Below are positions 7,253-14,967 of a stretch of DNA of 64,000 nucleotides, one piece after another; position 1 is the first letter of the stretch; each line of letters opens with the position of its first letter. Origin of the DNA: DASRHD01 sp035485575 (GTDB lineage: Bacteria; Verrucomicrobiota; Verrucomicrobiia; Opitutales; Opitutaceae); assembly GCA_035485575.1 (NCBI GenBank), contig DATHNW010000003.1, forward strand, positions 61,616-125,615, read 5' to 3'. The notes under the pieces were generated by a model that worked only from the letters and a program-made list of their open reading frames with translations, searched no databases and was not told the origin of the DNA. Both the position numbers and the translations under genes were made by a program.

Positions 7253-8359
7253 TCAGCGGCGGACGCTGACCTTCACGTTGGCGGACAGGCCGGGCGACAG
7301 GCGCGCGGTCGAAGCATCGGCAGAATCATCGGCAAACAGGATCTTCACCGGCACGCGCTGGACGATCTTGGTGAAGTTGCCGGTGGCGTTATCGGGCGGC
7401 AGGAGCGAGAACTTGGCACCGGTGCCGGGCGAAAAACTTTGCACCACGCCGGTGAAGACACGGCCCTTGACGGCGTCGACACTGATCTCGGCCTTTTCAC
7501 CGGGCTGCAGGCGGGCGAGCTGGCTTTCCTTGAAATTGGCGACGACCCAGACCTGGTCGCTCACGATCGCGAGCAGCGGCTGGCCGGGCTGGATGCGCTG
7601 GCCGACCTCGGCGGACTTTTTCGCGACCCGGCCGGCGCTGGGCGCGCGGATGATCGTGTAATCGACTTGGAGCTTCGCGGTCTCGAGGGCGGCACCAGCC
7701 TTCTGGATCTGGGCCAGGGCGACGGCGAGCTGGGCCTGCGCCGAAGCGAGACCGGCCACGGCCGAGGCGTGCGCCGAGACGAGGGATTGCTGCGCGGCTT
7801 GGGCGGCGTTGAAGGCGGCCCGCGACACATCGAGGGACTGCGCGGAAGCGGCATCGCTGTGCACGAGCGCCTCGGTGCGGTGAAAATCGAGTTCGGCGAG
7901 AGTCAGCTCCGCGGCGTTTTGCGCGATGCGGGCGGTGGCGGTGTCGACATCGGCCTGCGCGCGGGCGATCTGCGCCTTCACCTCGATTTCATTGGCCTGC
8001 GCCTGGGCGAGGTCGCCCTCGGCGGACCGCACCGCGAGACTCAGGTCGGCGGGATCGATCTCGACGAGGGGCTGGCCGGCCTCGACATGCGCGTTGTCGT
8101 CAACCAGCACGCGGGCGATCGTGCCGTTGATGCGCGGGCTGATCGGATGGACGTCGGCTTCGAGATAGGAGTCGTCGGTGCTTTCAAAGCCGGCCGAATA
8201 ATGCAGGTAGCTGCCGATGGCCGAGCCCGCGACGACGAAGAGCGCGGCGCCGGCGAGAATCTTGCGCCACGGAAGATGCCGGGCCGGGTTCTTGATTTCG
8301 GTCGCGGGACGGCCGGGCGCCAGGGCCGGAAGATGAGGATTTGCAGTGAGCGTATTCAT
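7253..8359 (-). CDS. emrA: HlyD-family membrane-fusion protein (EmrA type)
   Basis: The 368-residue protein has an N-terminal cytosolic stretch, one membrane anchor (residues about 33-52), then the EmrA hallmark F-E-S-T-D-D-S-Y-L-E-A and a biotinyl-lipoyl-like half motif (G-T-I-A-R-V-L-V-D-D-N-A-H-V-E-A-G-Q-P-L). An alanine-rich coiled-coil hairpin (about 95-215) follows, then the second lipoyl half (I-R-A-P-S-A-G-R-V-A-K-K) and a beta-barrel region. It would link the inner-membrane permease to an outer-membrane channel. It lies directly before emrB in one transcription unit. Confidence 0.92.
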   Translation of the reverse strand: MNTLTANPHLPALAPGRPATEIKNPARHLPWRKILAGAALFVVAGSAIGSYLHYSAGFESTDDSYLEADVHPISPRINGTIARVLVDDNAHVEAGQPLVEIDPADLSLAVRSAEGDLAQAQANEIEVKAQIARAQADVDTATARIAQNAAELTLAELDFHRTEALVHSDAASAQSLDVSRAAFNAAQAAQQSLVSAHASAVAGLASAQAQLAVALAQIQKAGAALETAKLQVDYTIIRAPSAGRVAKKSAEVGQRIQPGQPLLAIVSDQVWVVANFKESQLARLQPGEKAEISVDAVKGRVFTGVVQSFSPGTGAKFSLLPPDNATGNFTKIVQRVPVKILFADDSADASTARLSPGLSANVKVSVRR

Positions 8360-8410
8360 GGCGGAAAAAAATTGAGTGTGATCGGTGAGAAGCTCCGCGC
8401 GAAGGGAGCG

Positions 8411-8629
8411 TTATTCGTGGTAGTGGGTCAGCGGTGTCTGCAGCCGGTCGAGCAGGCCGGGTGTCCACATCTGGAGGAAAAGATCCTCGGTCGCGGTGGA
8501 CTGGGAATTACCGAAGCGCACGGTCGTCGCGCCGTCGTAAACGGAAGTCTGATGATGGGCGGAAGAAGAGCGCGCAGGTGCGGCGCGCTTGGAGCGAGAA
8601 TGGGAGGAATGTGAATTCGTCGAGTTCAT
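8411..8629 (-). CDS. Hypothetical 72-residue protein leading the efflux operon
   Basis: The frame opens 19 bases downstream of the proximal TetR-type operator and ends 52 bases before emrA, so it would be first in the transcript. The N-terminal third is rich in S, H, R and A (low complexity); the C-terminal part reads L-F-L-Q-M-W-T-P-G-L-L-D-R-L. No domain or signal peptide is recognised and there is no good ribosome binding site. It could be a real small protein or simply the leader of the emr mRNA. Confidence 0.4.
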   Translation of the reverse strand: MNSTNSHSSHSRSKRAAPARSSSAHHQTSVYDGATTVRFGNSQSTATEDLFLQMWTPGLLDRLQTPLTHYHE

Positions 8630-8647
8630 GGGAGGAAAGAGTTTTGA

Positions 8648-8665
8648 TAGTTGACTAGTTAGCTA
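8648..8665. promoter_or_regulatory. TetR-type operator at the emr promoter
   Basis: The palindrome TAG-TTG-ACTAGT-TAG-CTA follows the pattern TAG-N3-ACTAGT-N3-CTA. A second copy lies upstream of tetR at 9367-9384, and the first ten bases of the two are identical. Its position just ahead of the first gene of the emr unit fits direct repression by the TetR protein. Confidence 0.75.
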
Positions 8666-8730
8666 CAAAATTAGCGAAGGATTGGGTTATAATGAGTTAC
8701 GTAGAAAAAAGCCCGGGTGCGGGAGGGGCG

Positions 8731-9354
8731 TTATCGCCCGGCGCCGGCGAGAGCCGCTTTTTTGGCCCGGAGCATTTCGAGCGCGGTGACCGGCAGGTTG
8801 CGGAGCAGCTCCGGATTGTTCATGACGCGCGACTGGCCGATGGCGCCCTCGATCAACGAGCCGAACATCTGCGCTTTTTGCGCGGCATCGCCCGGTTCAA
8901 TCAAGCCCTGGGCCATGGCATCGCGGATCGCCGATTCATAATAGCGCCACTTGCGGGAAACGATTTCGCGGACCTTGGCGGTCACGTCGATTTCGTGCGT
9001 GCTGACCTCGGAGCCGAGCGAAAAGACGGGACAGCCGAGCGCCTTGCCGTACTTCTTGAAATTCGCCGCCTGCCGGGTGTAAATGCCCTCGAGGTAATTG
9101 GTCAGCCGGTCGAGCGGTTCGACCGTGGCGGAGAACTGTTCGTCGAGCCGCGGCTTCCAATCGTCGATCCAAAGTTTTTCCATGGCGGCGACCGCAAGCT
9201 CGGCCTTCGATTTGAAGAAGTAGTAGAAACTGCCCTTCTTCACATCGGCGCGCTTGCAGATGTCGTCGATCGTGACGGCGCCGTAGCTCTCTTCCCAGAT
9301 GAGATCGAGCGCGGCGGTCATCAACCGTTGGTTTGCGTCTGAGGTTCTGCCCAT
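8731..9354 (-). CDS. TetR/AcrR-family repressor of the efflux operon
   Basis: The 207-residue protein has an N-terminal helix-turn-helix: A-L-D-L-I-W-E-E-S-Y-G-A-V-T-I-D-D-I, then C-K-R-A-D-V-K-K-G-S-F-Y-Y-F-F-K-S-K, the signature of TetR recognition helices. The C-terminal ligand domain resembles the LmrA/YxaF-type group (Y-L-E-G-I-Y-T-R-Q; G-C-P-V-F-S-L). It is transcribed in the same direction as emrAB and sits upstream of them. Identical-pattern palindromes precede both its own start and the emr unit, so it likely represses itself and the pump until a ligand binds. Confidence 0.9.
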   Translation of the reverse strand: MGRTSDANQRLMTAALDLIWEESYGAVTIDDICKRADVKKGSFYYFFKSKAELAVAAMEKLWIDDWKPRLDEQFSATVEPLDRLTNYLEGIYTRQAANFKKYGKALGCPVFSLGSEVSTHEIDVTAKVREIVSRKWRYYESAIRDAMAQGLIEPGDAAQKAQMFGSLIEGAIGQSRVMNNPELLRNLPVTALEMLRAKKAALAGAGR

Positions 9355-9366
9355 GGCTCAAACGAA

Positions 9367-9384
9367 TAGTTGACTAGTTGTCTA
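9367..9384. promoter_or_regulatory. TetR-type operator at the tetR promoter
   Basis: TAG-TTG-ACTAGT-TGT-CTA, the same palindrome pattern as at 8648-8665, ends 13 bases before the tetR start codon on the minus strand. Apart from this site I see nothing recognisable in the 9355-9660 interval. Confidence 0.75.
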
Positions 9385-9660
9385 CCGCAAGCTTTTTCGC
9401 GCCGAAATTTTCCCTGTCTTTGCATGTCGTTGCGGAAATGGGGTTTAAAAACAACGAAAACGTAGCTAACCATGAGATCGCGATGGCGGAGGAAGCGGAC
9501 GCAAAAGCTTTCCTTAATCGCATACCAAGGCTCACCCGACATCGCAGTTACCTCTACGACCTGCGAATGAGGGATTGGATCAAACGCCAACGATCAATCT
9601 GCGCGAGACCGCAAGCGACGTTTTCGCCGGGGCCGTCCCGGACTCGAGCCCGCCACCGTC

Positions 9661-9936
9661 TTACTTGCGTTTGTGGTCGTCCTGCGCCGGGGCAGGATGA
9701 TTCTCGTGTGCGGGAGCGCTTGGCCGGCCGCCCCGCTCCAAATCGCGGCGCGGCGGAGACACGACATGGGAGTCGTTGCGATAATACGGATGACCGTAGA
9801 CGACAGGGCCGCCGTAGGCAGGGCCGTAATAGTCGGTGTCCACGACCACGGCACCTCCGCCGGCGTAGCCGCCCACGCAGGCCGAGAAAAGGGCCGCACA
9901 ACCGGCCAGACCCAGCCCGAAGAGCAGATTTTTCAT
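9661..9936 (-). CDS. Small lipoprotein with D-Y-Y-G-P-A-Y-G-G motif (copy 2)
   Basis: This is a product of about 91 residues with a lipoprotein signal peptide: a hydrophobic stretch ending L-F-S-A-C, where Cys is the predicted lipidated residue. The mature part begins G-G-Y-A-G-G-G and continues T-D-Y-Y-G-P-A-Y-G-G-P-V-V-Y-G-H-P-Y-Y, then a charged H/P/R-rich tail. It is clearly paralogous to the 65-residue lipoprotein just upstream. A second ATG pair 15 bases upstream could also serve as the start. It is probably an envelope protein expressed with the DUF1328-VOC unit; the function is unknown. Confidence 0.75.
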   Translation of the reverse strand: MKNLLFGLGLAGCAALFSACVGGYAGGGAVVVDTDYYGPAYGGPVVYGHPYYRNDSHVVSPPRRDLERGGRPSAPAHENHPAPAQDDHKRK

Positions 9937-10008
9937 CCGGAGTTTCATCATGATTATTTTGAATTCAGCAAAGGCCTGGAAAAATTTCCCTTGTTCAAGG
10001 CGTCATTT

Positions 10009-10206
10009 TCAGCGCCAGCGCCGGCCTCGTGGGCCGCCCCAAAAGCCGCCGCCATAATAGGGATGCCCGTAAACCACGACTCCTCCATAGGCCGGACCAT
10101 AGTAATCCGAGTTCACACCCACGTAGCCGCCGACACAGGCGTCCAAAAACATCATCGCACCCGCCAGCGCGGCGCCCAAAAGCAAAATTTTGATCCAGTG
10201 TTTCAT
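10009..10206 (-). CDS. Small lipoprotein with D-Y-Y-G-P-A-Y-G-G motif (copy 1)
   Basis: This is a 65-residue lipoprotein: M-K-H-W-I-K-I-L-L-L-G, hydrophobic core, then F-L-D-A-C with the lipidation Cys near residue 24. The mature part is G-G-Y-V-G-V-N-S-D-Y-Y-G-P-A-Y-G-G-V-V-V-Y-G-H and ends in a glycine/arginine-rich tail. The ATG overlaps the VOC-protein stop by ATGA, so translation is coupled. It has a longer sister at 9661-9936; tandem duplication is likely. Confidence 0.78.
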   Translation of the reverse strand: MKHWIKILLLGAALAGAMMFLDACVGGYVGVNSDYYGPAYGGVVVYGHPYYGGGFWGGPRGRRWR

Positions 10207-11087
10207 GGTTTTTGCGCCTCCTGCGCGGTCGGGTTGGTCAGTTCCACCAGGCCAATGGCGACGTCGGCCGGATCGGCGAGGATCGCAATCCGGGTGCCCT
10301 GCTCCGTTGATTTGGGCGTGAGCAGAACACTGGCTCCGAGTGCCGTGGCCTTGGCCAGCGCTTCGTCGAGATTGGCGACGCGGATAAAGCCCAGCCAATC
10401 GGGATAGGCTTCGGGCCGATTGGGAATCGGGCCGATCGAGGCGCGGGCGAACCCCTGGCTGTTAAGCAGAAACACATCCGGCCGGCCCTCACGGGGATCC
10501 GGTGCGACCTCGTAGCCGAGGACCGCGTGATAGAACTGCGAGGCGGCGGCGGGATCGCGAGCCGAGAGATGGGCCCAGGCCCAGTTGCCGACATTCGGCT
10601 GAGTATCATCCGGGTCGCCCGAACTCGATTGGATCACTCCGAGCAGCGACCCCTGGCTATCGGTCAGAATCGCCTGGGTTCCGCGCTGGGGAAGATATTT
10701 GGGTGGGTGGACGACCTTGCCGCCAAGGCCCGTGACGACGGTGATGGTTTGGGCGACATCGGTGACCGCGACGTAGTTAATCCAACGACCGTGCCCGGTG
10801 TCCCCGTGGGGAGCAGTCCTGAAGACGACGCCGGCGACAGGCTGTCCGTTATTGGAAAGCACCGTGTATTTGTTCCCGTTGGGCCGCTTGATCGTCTCCG
10901 CCGTCCATCCGAACAGCCCCGTGTAGAATTGAACCTCGCTGTCGGGCGTTTGGGTGTAAAGGTCGGCCCAGATCATCTTGCCCGGGAGCGTCAGACTGGT
11001 GGGCGTGGCATTGATGGGCGGAAGGTCGTCGGCCCGTGCGCCAATGACCGCGAGGAAAAGCAGGAGGAAGAGGCGGAGTGTTTTCAT
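10203..11087 (-). CDS. Secreted VOC (glyoxalase/bleomycin-resistance fold) protein, two domains
   Basis: The protein has 294 residues with a signal peptide (M-K-T-L-R-L-F-L-L-L-F-L-A-V ending A-R-A). Two VOC modules follow. The first (about 37-150) contains W-A-D-L-Y-T-Q-T-P and F-Y-T-G-L-F-G-W; the second (about 165-280) contains W-A-H-L-S-A-R-D and F-Y-H-A-V-L-G-Y-E-V. VOC proteins bind metals or small ligands and include lyases and dioxygenases, but the substrate cannot be read from sequence. Export to the periplasm is unusual for the fold. It lies between DUF1328 and two lipoproteins in one unit. Confidence 0.82.
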   Translation of the reverse strand: MKTLRLFLLLFLAVIGARADDLPPINATPTSLTLPGKMIWADLYTQTPDSEVQFYTGLFGWTAETIKRPNGNKYTVLSNNGQPVAGVVFRTAPHGDTGHGRWINYVAVTDVAQTITVVTGLGGKVVHPPKYLPQRGTQAILTDSQGSLLGVIQSSSGDPDDTQPNVGNWAWAHLSARDPAAASQFYHAVLGYEVAPDPREGRPDVFLLNSQGFARASIGPIPNRPEAYPDWLGFIRVANLDEALAKATALGASVLLTPKSTEQGTRIAILADPADVAIGLVELTNPTAQEAQKP

Positions 11088-11113
11088 GATTCTTGTAGGA
11101 AAAGGCGGGGAGA

Positions 11114-11287
11114 TTATTGCGGCGGATTTCGGCGCAGGACATGAGCCATCGCCGAGACAACGAGCAGGACGAGGAACACCACGAAAAGAATCCGGGCAAT
11201 TTCGGTGGTGGCACCGGCGATGCCGGTAAACCCGAAGACAGCGGCGATGATCGCCACGACAAAGAAGATTAAGGCCCAGCGCAGCAT
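11114..11287 (-). CDS. DUF1328 small membrane protein
   Basis: The 57-residue protein has two hydrophobic helices: M-L-R-W-A-L-I-F-F-V-V-A-I-I-A-A-V-F-G-F-T-G-I-A, and a second after the A-x-x-I-A-R-I-L-F turn. This is the standard DUF1328 pattern, also found at 19241-19402. The start at 11285-11287 was chosen because the conserved M-L-R-W begins there. It heads a minus-strand unit with the VOC protein 26 bases on. A GGG-N5-CCC motif lies 66 bases upstream. Family members are stress-induced in several bacteria; the molecular role is unknown. Confidence 0.88.
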   Translation of the reverse strand: MLRWALIFFVVAIIAAVFGFTGIAGATTEIARILFVVFLVLLVVSAMAHVLRRNPPQ

Positions 11288-11352
11288 GGTATTGTTTTCG
11301 GGGTTAGACTCAGGGAGGGGCGAAGCATAAGCGAGGGACCGTCCCGGCAAAA

Positions 11353-11367
11353 TGGGGTGTTACCCGC
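11353..11367 (-). promoter_or_regulatory. Weaker copy of the GGG-N5-CCCYA motif
   Basis: Read on the minus strand the site is GCGGGTAACACCCCA, 66 bases ahead of the DUF1328 start. The right half matches the copies at 16907 and 27808; the left half has lost the TA. It is a candidate NreC-like regulator site. The remaining 11368-11727 interval, upstream of the sedolisin gene, holds nothing I can assign. Confidence 0.4.
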
Positions 11368-11727
11368 AGGGTGCTGTTTCCCCGTCAGCAACGAGCTTCT
11401 TTTGTTCCGGGTCTCGCACCCCTTAGTTGTCCGTTAACATCTGTTATTGCCCTGTTCCCAGCGTAACCGTGCGGCTCCAGGCGTCCGCCGGAGTCCAAGC
11501 CGCCCCTGACGATCAGGTGAAATCGCCGTGATGCCCTCGCCGTTGAGCCAATGGGCACAAAGAAGCCGACGCGCCTACTTTGATCCGCCTAGGCATTGAA
11601 CGTCCTGCGTGAAACCGGGCCATGGCCTCGTGATCAGCAAGCGGCCATTATGTTAAATGTGCGGTTTGCACGTTTCGTGCTGTTGACCGACGCCCTGCCT
11701 TTCGTCGGCATACCCGCTTCACAAATA

Positions 11728-14622
11728 ATGAAAAACAAGGTCCTTCGTTCGCTGACATATTGTCTGCTCGTTTTCTCCACTTCCGCCCTGCTGCGCGCCG
11801 ACCGCGCGGCCGACCGGCGCCGGGAAATCATCCCGACCGGCCATCAGATGCACACGCCGCGCCACCGGATGATCATGCCCTTGGCCACGCCTTCGGGCCC
11901 GACGGGCTACACGCCCCAGCAAATGCAGCACGGCTATGGGTTCGATCAGCTCGGTGCCACCGGGACAGGCCAGATCATCGCGATCGTCGATGCTTATGGC
12001 AGCCCCACGATCCAGGCCGACCTGGACACGTTTTGCGCGGCGTTTGGCATAACGAGCACCACGGTTGCCGTGTATTATCCGCAAGGCCAGCCCGGGACCG
12101 ACAGCGGGTGGGCAGGTGAAACCTCGCTCGATGTCGAGTGGGCCCATGCCATCGCCCCCGGCGCCACGATTGTCCTGGTCGTCGCGAAATCCGCTGCGAC
12201 GACGGATCTTCTCGCCGCGGTGGATTACGCCGTGAGCCTCGGCGCGAAGCAGGTTTCGATGAGTTGGGGCGGTTCGGAATTTTCCACGGAAACAACCTCC
12301 GACTTCCATTTCAACGTCCCGGGCGTGACGTTTCTCGCCTCATCCGGCGACAGCGGCGCCGGCGCCCAGTATCCCGCGAGCTCTCCGTTTGTGGTCGGCG
12401 TCGGCGGGACTTCGCTCCAATTCGATGTAACGGGCAATTCCATTGCGGAAACCGCCTGGTCCGGCAGCGGCGGCGGCATGAGCGCATATGAGCCAGCCCC
12501 CAGCTATCAGTCGGGCTGGTGGAGCGGCGCCAACCGTGGCGTCCCTGATGTGGCCTACGATGCCGACCCAAATACCGGCGTTCCCGTCTATCAAACGGGA
12601 TTTGGTTGGGGACAATACGGCGGCACGAGCATGGGCGCCCCCCAATGGGCCGCGCTCTTCGCCCTCGCAAATTCCTGGCGTTCGCAACTGCTCAACTCAG
12701 CGCCCGGCCTTCTCTATTCCCTGGCTGGCGCGAATAATTACCTGATCTATTTCCACGACATCACTTCCGGTAGTAATGGTAATCCCGCCGGCACTCGTTA
12801 CGATTTGGTCACCGGTTTGGGTACTCCGTGGGCCAATCAACTCGTACGGGCGCTGGCCGCCAGCCCCTCCTCGCAAGTGGCTACGCCGACCTTCAGCCCT
12901 GCTCCCGACAATTATGCAAGTGCACAGAATGTGATCATAACGTCAGCGACCAGCGGCGCCTCGATCCGCTACACCACCGACGGCAGCACACCGACGGAAA
13001 CCAACGGCACGATTTACTCCAGTCCGGTCAACATCAGCACCACCACCACGCTCCAAGCCATTGCCTACAAAAGCGGTTTCCCCGACAGCAACCTCACCTC
13101 CGGCCTCTACACAATTGGCGCGCAGGTCGCCACGCCCGTTTTCAGCCTAGTCGCCGGCACATATTCGGGCTCGCAGGACATAACCATAACGGCAGCGACC
13201 AGCGGCGCCTCCATTCGCTATACGACGGACGGCAGCACGCCGACCGAAACCAACGGTGCCCTTTATTCCGGCCCAATATTCATTACCACCACCACCACGC
13301 TCCAGGCCATCGCCTACAAGAGCGGCTTCATCAGCAGCCCGGTGACAGGCGGCACCTATACCATCATTCTGCCCACTGCCGCGCCGGTCTTCACTCCCCC
13401 TCCCGGCCCCTATGCAGACGTGCAGTCAGTGACAATCTCCTCCGCGACAAGTGGCGCCTCGATTCGCTATACCACCGACGGCAGCCTACCCACAGAGACC
13501 AACGGCACGATCTACTCTGGCCCAGTAAGCGTCGACGGCATAGTCACGCTCAGGGCCATCGCCTATGCCAGCGGCTTCACCGACAGCCAGGTGATCAGCG
13601 GAGTCTATTCGATCCTGCACGGCAATGCGCCGGTGTTCAGCCCCGCCCCCGGCACTTACACCAGCACGCAGACCGTGACGATCACCTCAAATATCAGCAG
13701 CGTTGCAATCCGCTACACCACGGACGGCAGCATGCCCACCGAGACTCATGGCACGATTTACTCCGGCCCAGTAACCATCAGAACCACCACCACACTGCAG
13801 GCGATCGCCTATATTGGCGGCTTCCTCGACAGCGCGGTGGCGAGCGGCAACTACACCATCTCCCGTCCTGCTCCCGGCTGGGCCCTGCGCGATTTCAACG
13901 GCGACGGGCAACCCGACATCCTCTGGCACAATGGCACCACCGGCGACGTGGCCGTGTGGACCATGAACGGCACCACCGTCACCGGCGCCACTTTCATCGC
14001 CAACATCGGCGCGCCATGGAGCATTGTCGGCGTGGGCGATTTCAACCAGGACGGCAACGCCGACATCCTCTGGCGCAATGGCGCCACCGGCGAGATCGGC
14101 GTCACCCTCATGAGCGGAACCACCATCACCAGCTATGTCGGGCTCGGCGCGCTCGACCCGTCCTGGACCGTGGCCGGCCTTGGGGACTTCAATGGCGACG
14201 GACAGACCGACGTCTTCTTGGACAACACCACGACCGGCGAGGTCGGCTTCTGGGCGTTGAACGGCACCACCAACACCGGTTATATTTCCATCGGCAACCT
14301 GCCTTCACCGTGGACGATCGCCGGCGTGGGCGATTTCAACAGCGACGGCAAATCCGACCTCCTCTGGTACAATCCCACGACCGGCGACCTGATCGTCAGC
14401 TTGATGGATGGAGCGACTGCCACCGGCTTCGAACCGGTCGGCAACCTGCCGCTGCCGTGGACCGTGGCCGGCCTCGCTGATTTCAATGGCGACGGTTCCG
14501 TCGACATCCTCCTGCGCAATGCCACGACCGGGGACACCGGCCTCTTTCTCATGAATGGCACGACGCCCGCCAGCTTCGTTCCGCTCGGCAACGTCCCCGC
14601 GCCCTGGCAGCCCAGCGACTGA
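11728..14622 (+). CDS. Secreted sedolisin (S53) protease with chitobiase-type and FG-GAP-like repeats
   Basis: This is a 964-residue protein with signal peptide (residues 1-24). The protease domain (about 55-375) shows the sedolisin residues: E131 and D135 in G-E-T-S-L-D-V-E-W, D208 in S-S-G-D-S-G, and S301 in Y-G-G-T-S-M-G-A-P. No long pro-domain is present, unlike classic S53 enzymes. Residues about 386-715 are four chitobiase/hexosaminidase C-terminal-type repeats (I-R-Y-T-T-D-G-S-x-P-T-E-T). From about 719 to the end are D-F-N-G-D-G-type FG-GAP/VCBS-like calcium-binding units. It is probably a surface or extracellular protease with carbohydrate- or matrix-binding modules. The upstream in-frame extension to 11596 lacks signal-peptide character. 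Confidence 0.88.
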   Translation: MKNKVLRSLTYCLLVFSTSALLRADRAADRRREIIPTGHQMHTPRHRMIMPLATPSGPTGYTPQQMQHGYGFDQLGATGTGQIIAIVDAYGSPTIQADLDTFCAAFGITSTTVAVYYPQGQPGTDSGWAGETSLDVEWAHAIAPGATIVLVVAKSAATTDLLAAVDYAVSLGAKQVSMSWGGSEFSTETTSDFHFNVPGVTFLASSGDSGAGAQYPASSPFVVGVGGTSLQFDVTGNSIAETAWSGSGGGMSAYEPAPSYQSGWWSGANRGVPDVAYDADPNTGVPVYQTGFGWGQYGGTSMGAPQWAALFALANSWRSQLLNSAPGLLYSLAGANNYLIYFHDITSGSNGNPAGTRYDLVTGLGTPWANQLVRALAASPSSQVATPTFSPAPDNYASAQNVIITSATSGASIRYTTDGSTPTETNGTIYSSPVNISTTTTLQAIAYKSGFPDSNLTSGLYTIGAQVATPVFSLVAGTYSGSQDITITAATSGASIRYTTDGSTPTETNGALYSGPIFITTTTTLQAIAYKSGFISSPVTGGTYTIILPTAAPVFTPPPGPYADVQSVTISSATSGASIRYTTDGSLPTETNGTIYSGPVSVDGIVTLRAIAYASGFTDSQVISGVYSILHGNAPVFSPAPGTYTSTQTVTITSNISSVAIRYTTDGSMPTETHGTIYSGPVTIRTTTTLQAIAYIGGFLDSAVASGNYTISRPAPGWALRDFNGDGQPDILWHNGTTGDVAVWTMNGTTVTGATFIANIGAPWSIVGVGDFNQDGNADILWRNGATGEIGVTLMSGTTITSYVGLGALDPSWTVAGLGDFNGDGQTDVFLDNTTTGEVGFWALNGTTNTGYISIGNLPSPWTIAGVGDFNSDGKSDLLWYNPTTGDLIVSLMDGATATGFEPVGNLPLPWTVAGLADFNGDGSVDILLRNATTGDTGLFLMNGTTPASFVPLGNVPAPWQPSD
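12880..13860 (+). repeat. Four direct repeats of about 245 bp inside the sedolisin gene
   Basis: Units begin near 12880, 13125, 13370 and 13620. Each encodes one chitobiase-type module; the segment for S-G-A-S-I-R-Y-T-T-D-G-S is near-identical at DNA level in the first three, suggesting recent duplication and potential for copy-number change. Confidence 0.8.
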
Positions 14623-14811
14623 GTTTTGCGCACCGCTCATCAGCGTTCCGGGTGGAGATCGAAGGGGAACAACTCTCCCCGGAGAAATCACATTGATCGG
14701 CGCGGCAGTCACAACGAATGGCTTTACTCGCATCGTCCGCGACATGGGCTGAAAATTGTGCATCAATTCGTCTGACCTCCTCGACAAACCCCAAAAGCTT
14801 CATGGGGCCGG

Positions 14812-14826
14812 TAGGGTTTTACCCTA
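14812..14826 (+). promoter_or_regulatory. TAGGG-N5-CCCTA palindrome upstream of the kinase-regulator pair
   Basis: TAGGG-TTTTA-CCCTA is a perfect inverted repeat 141 bases before the kinase gene at 14968. It resembles the TAGGG-N4-CCCTA site described for NreC regulators and recurs upstream of other genes here. The rest of the 14623-14967 interval shows nothing else recognisable. Confidence 0.55.
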
Positions 14827-14967
14827 TCGCTATTTGGTCAGGACAGGCGTTTAATGACAATTAGACGGACGCTTCGTCCCTTTGACGAGCCACGCCCGTG
14901 CAACCGGTTTGATAACGGCAGCCGCTGGACAATTCCACGCGAAGTGACTGACGGAAATGCATAATTA

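Noticed and set aside
9378..9953. 191-codon plus-strand frame after tetR
   Set aside because: It is antisense to the lipoprotein gene, and the product is R-rich low complexity typical of a shadow frame.
12880..13860. CRISPR-like array
   Set aside because: The repeats are about 245 bp, without short unique spacers, and encode protein modules in frame.
12828..14480. 550-codon second frame inside the sedolisin gene
   Set aside because: It is rich in H, R and Q because the repeated coding DNA is read one base off; it has no independent start signal.
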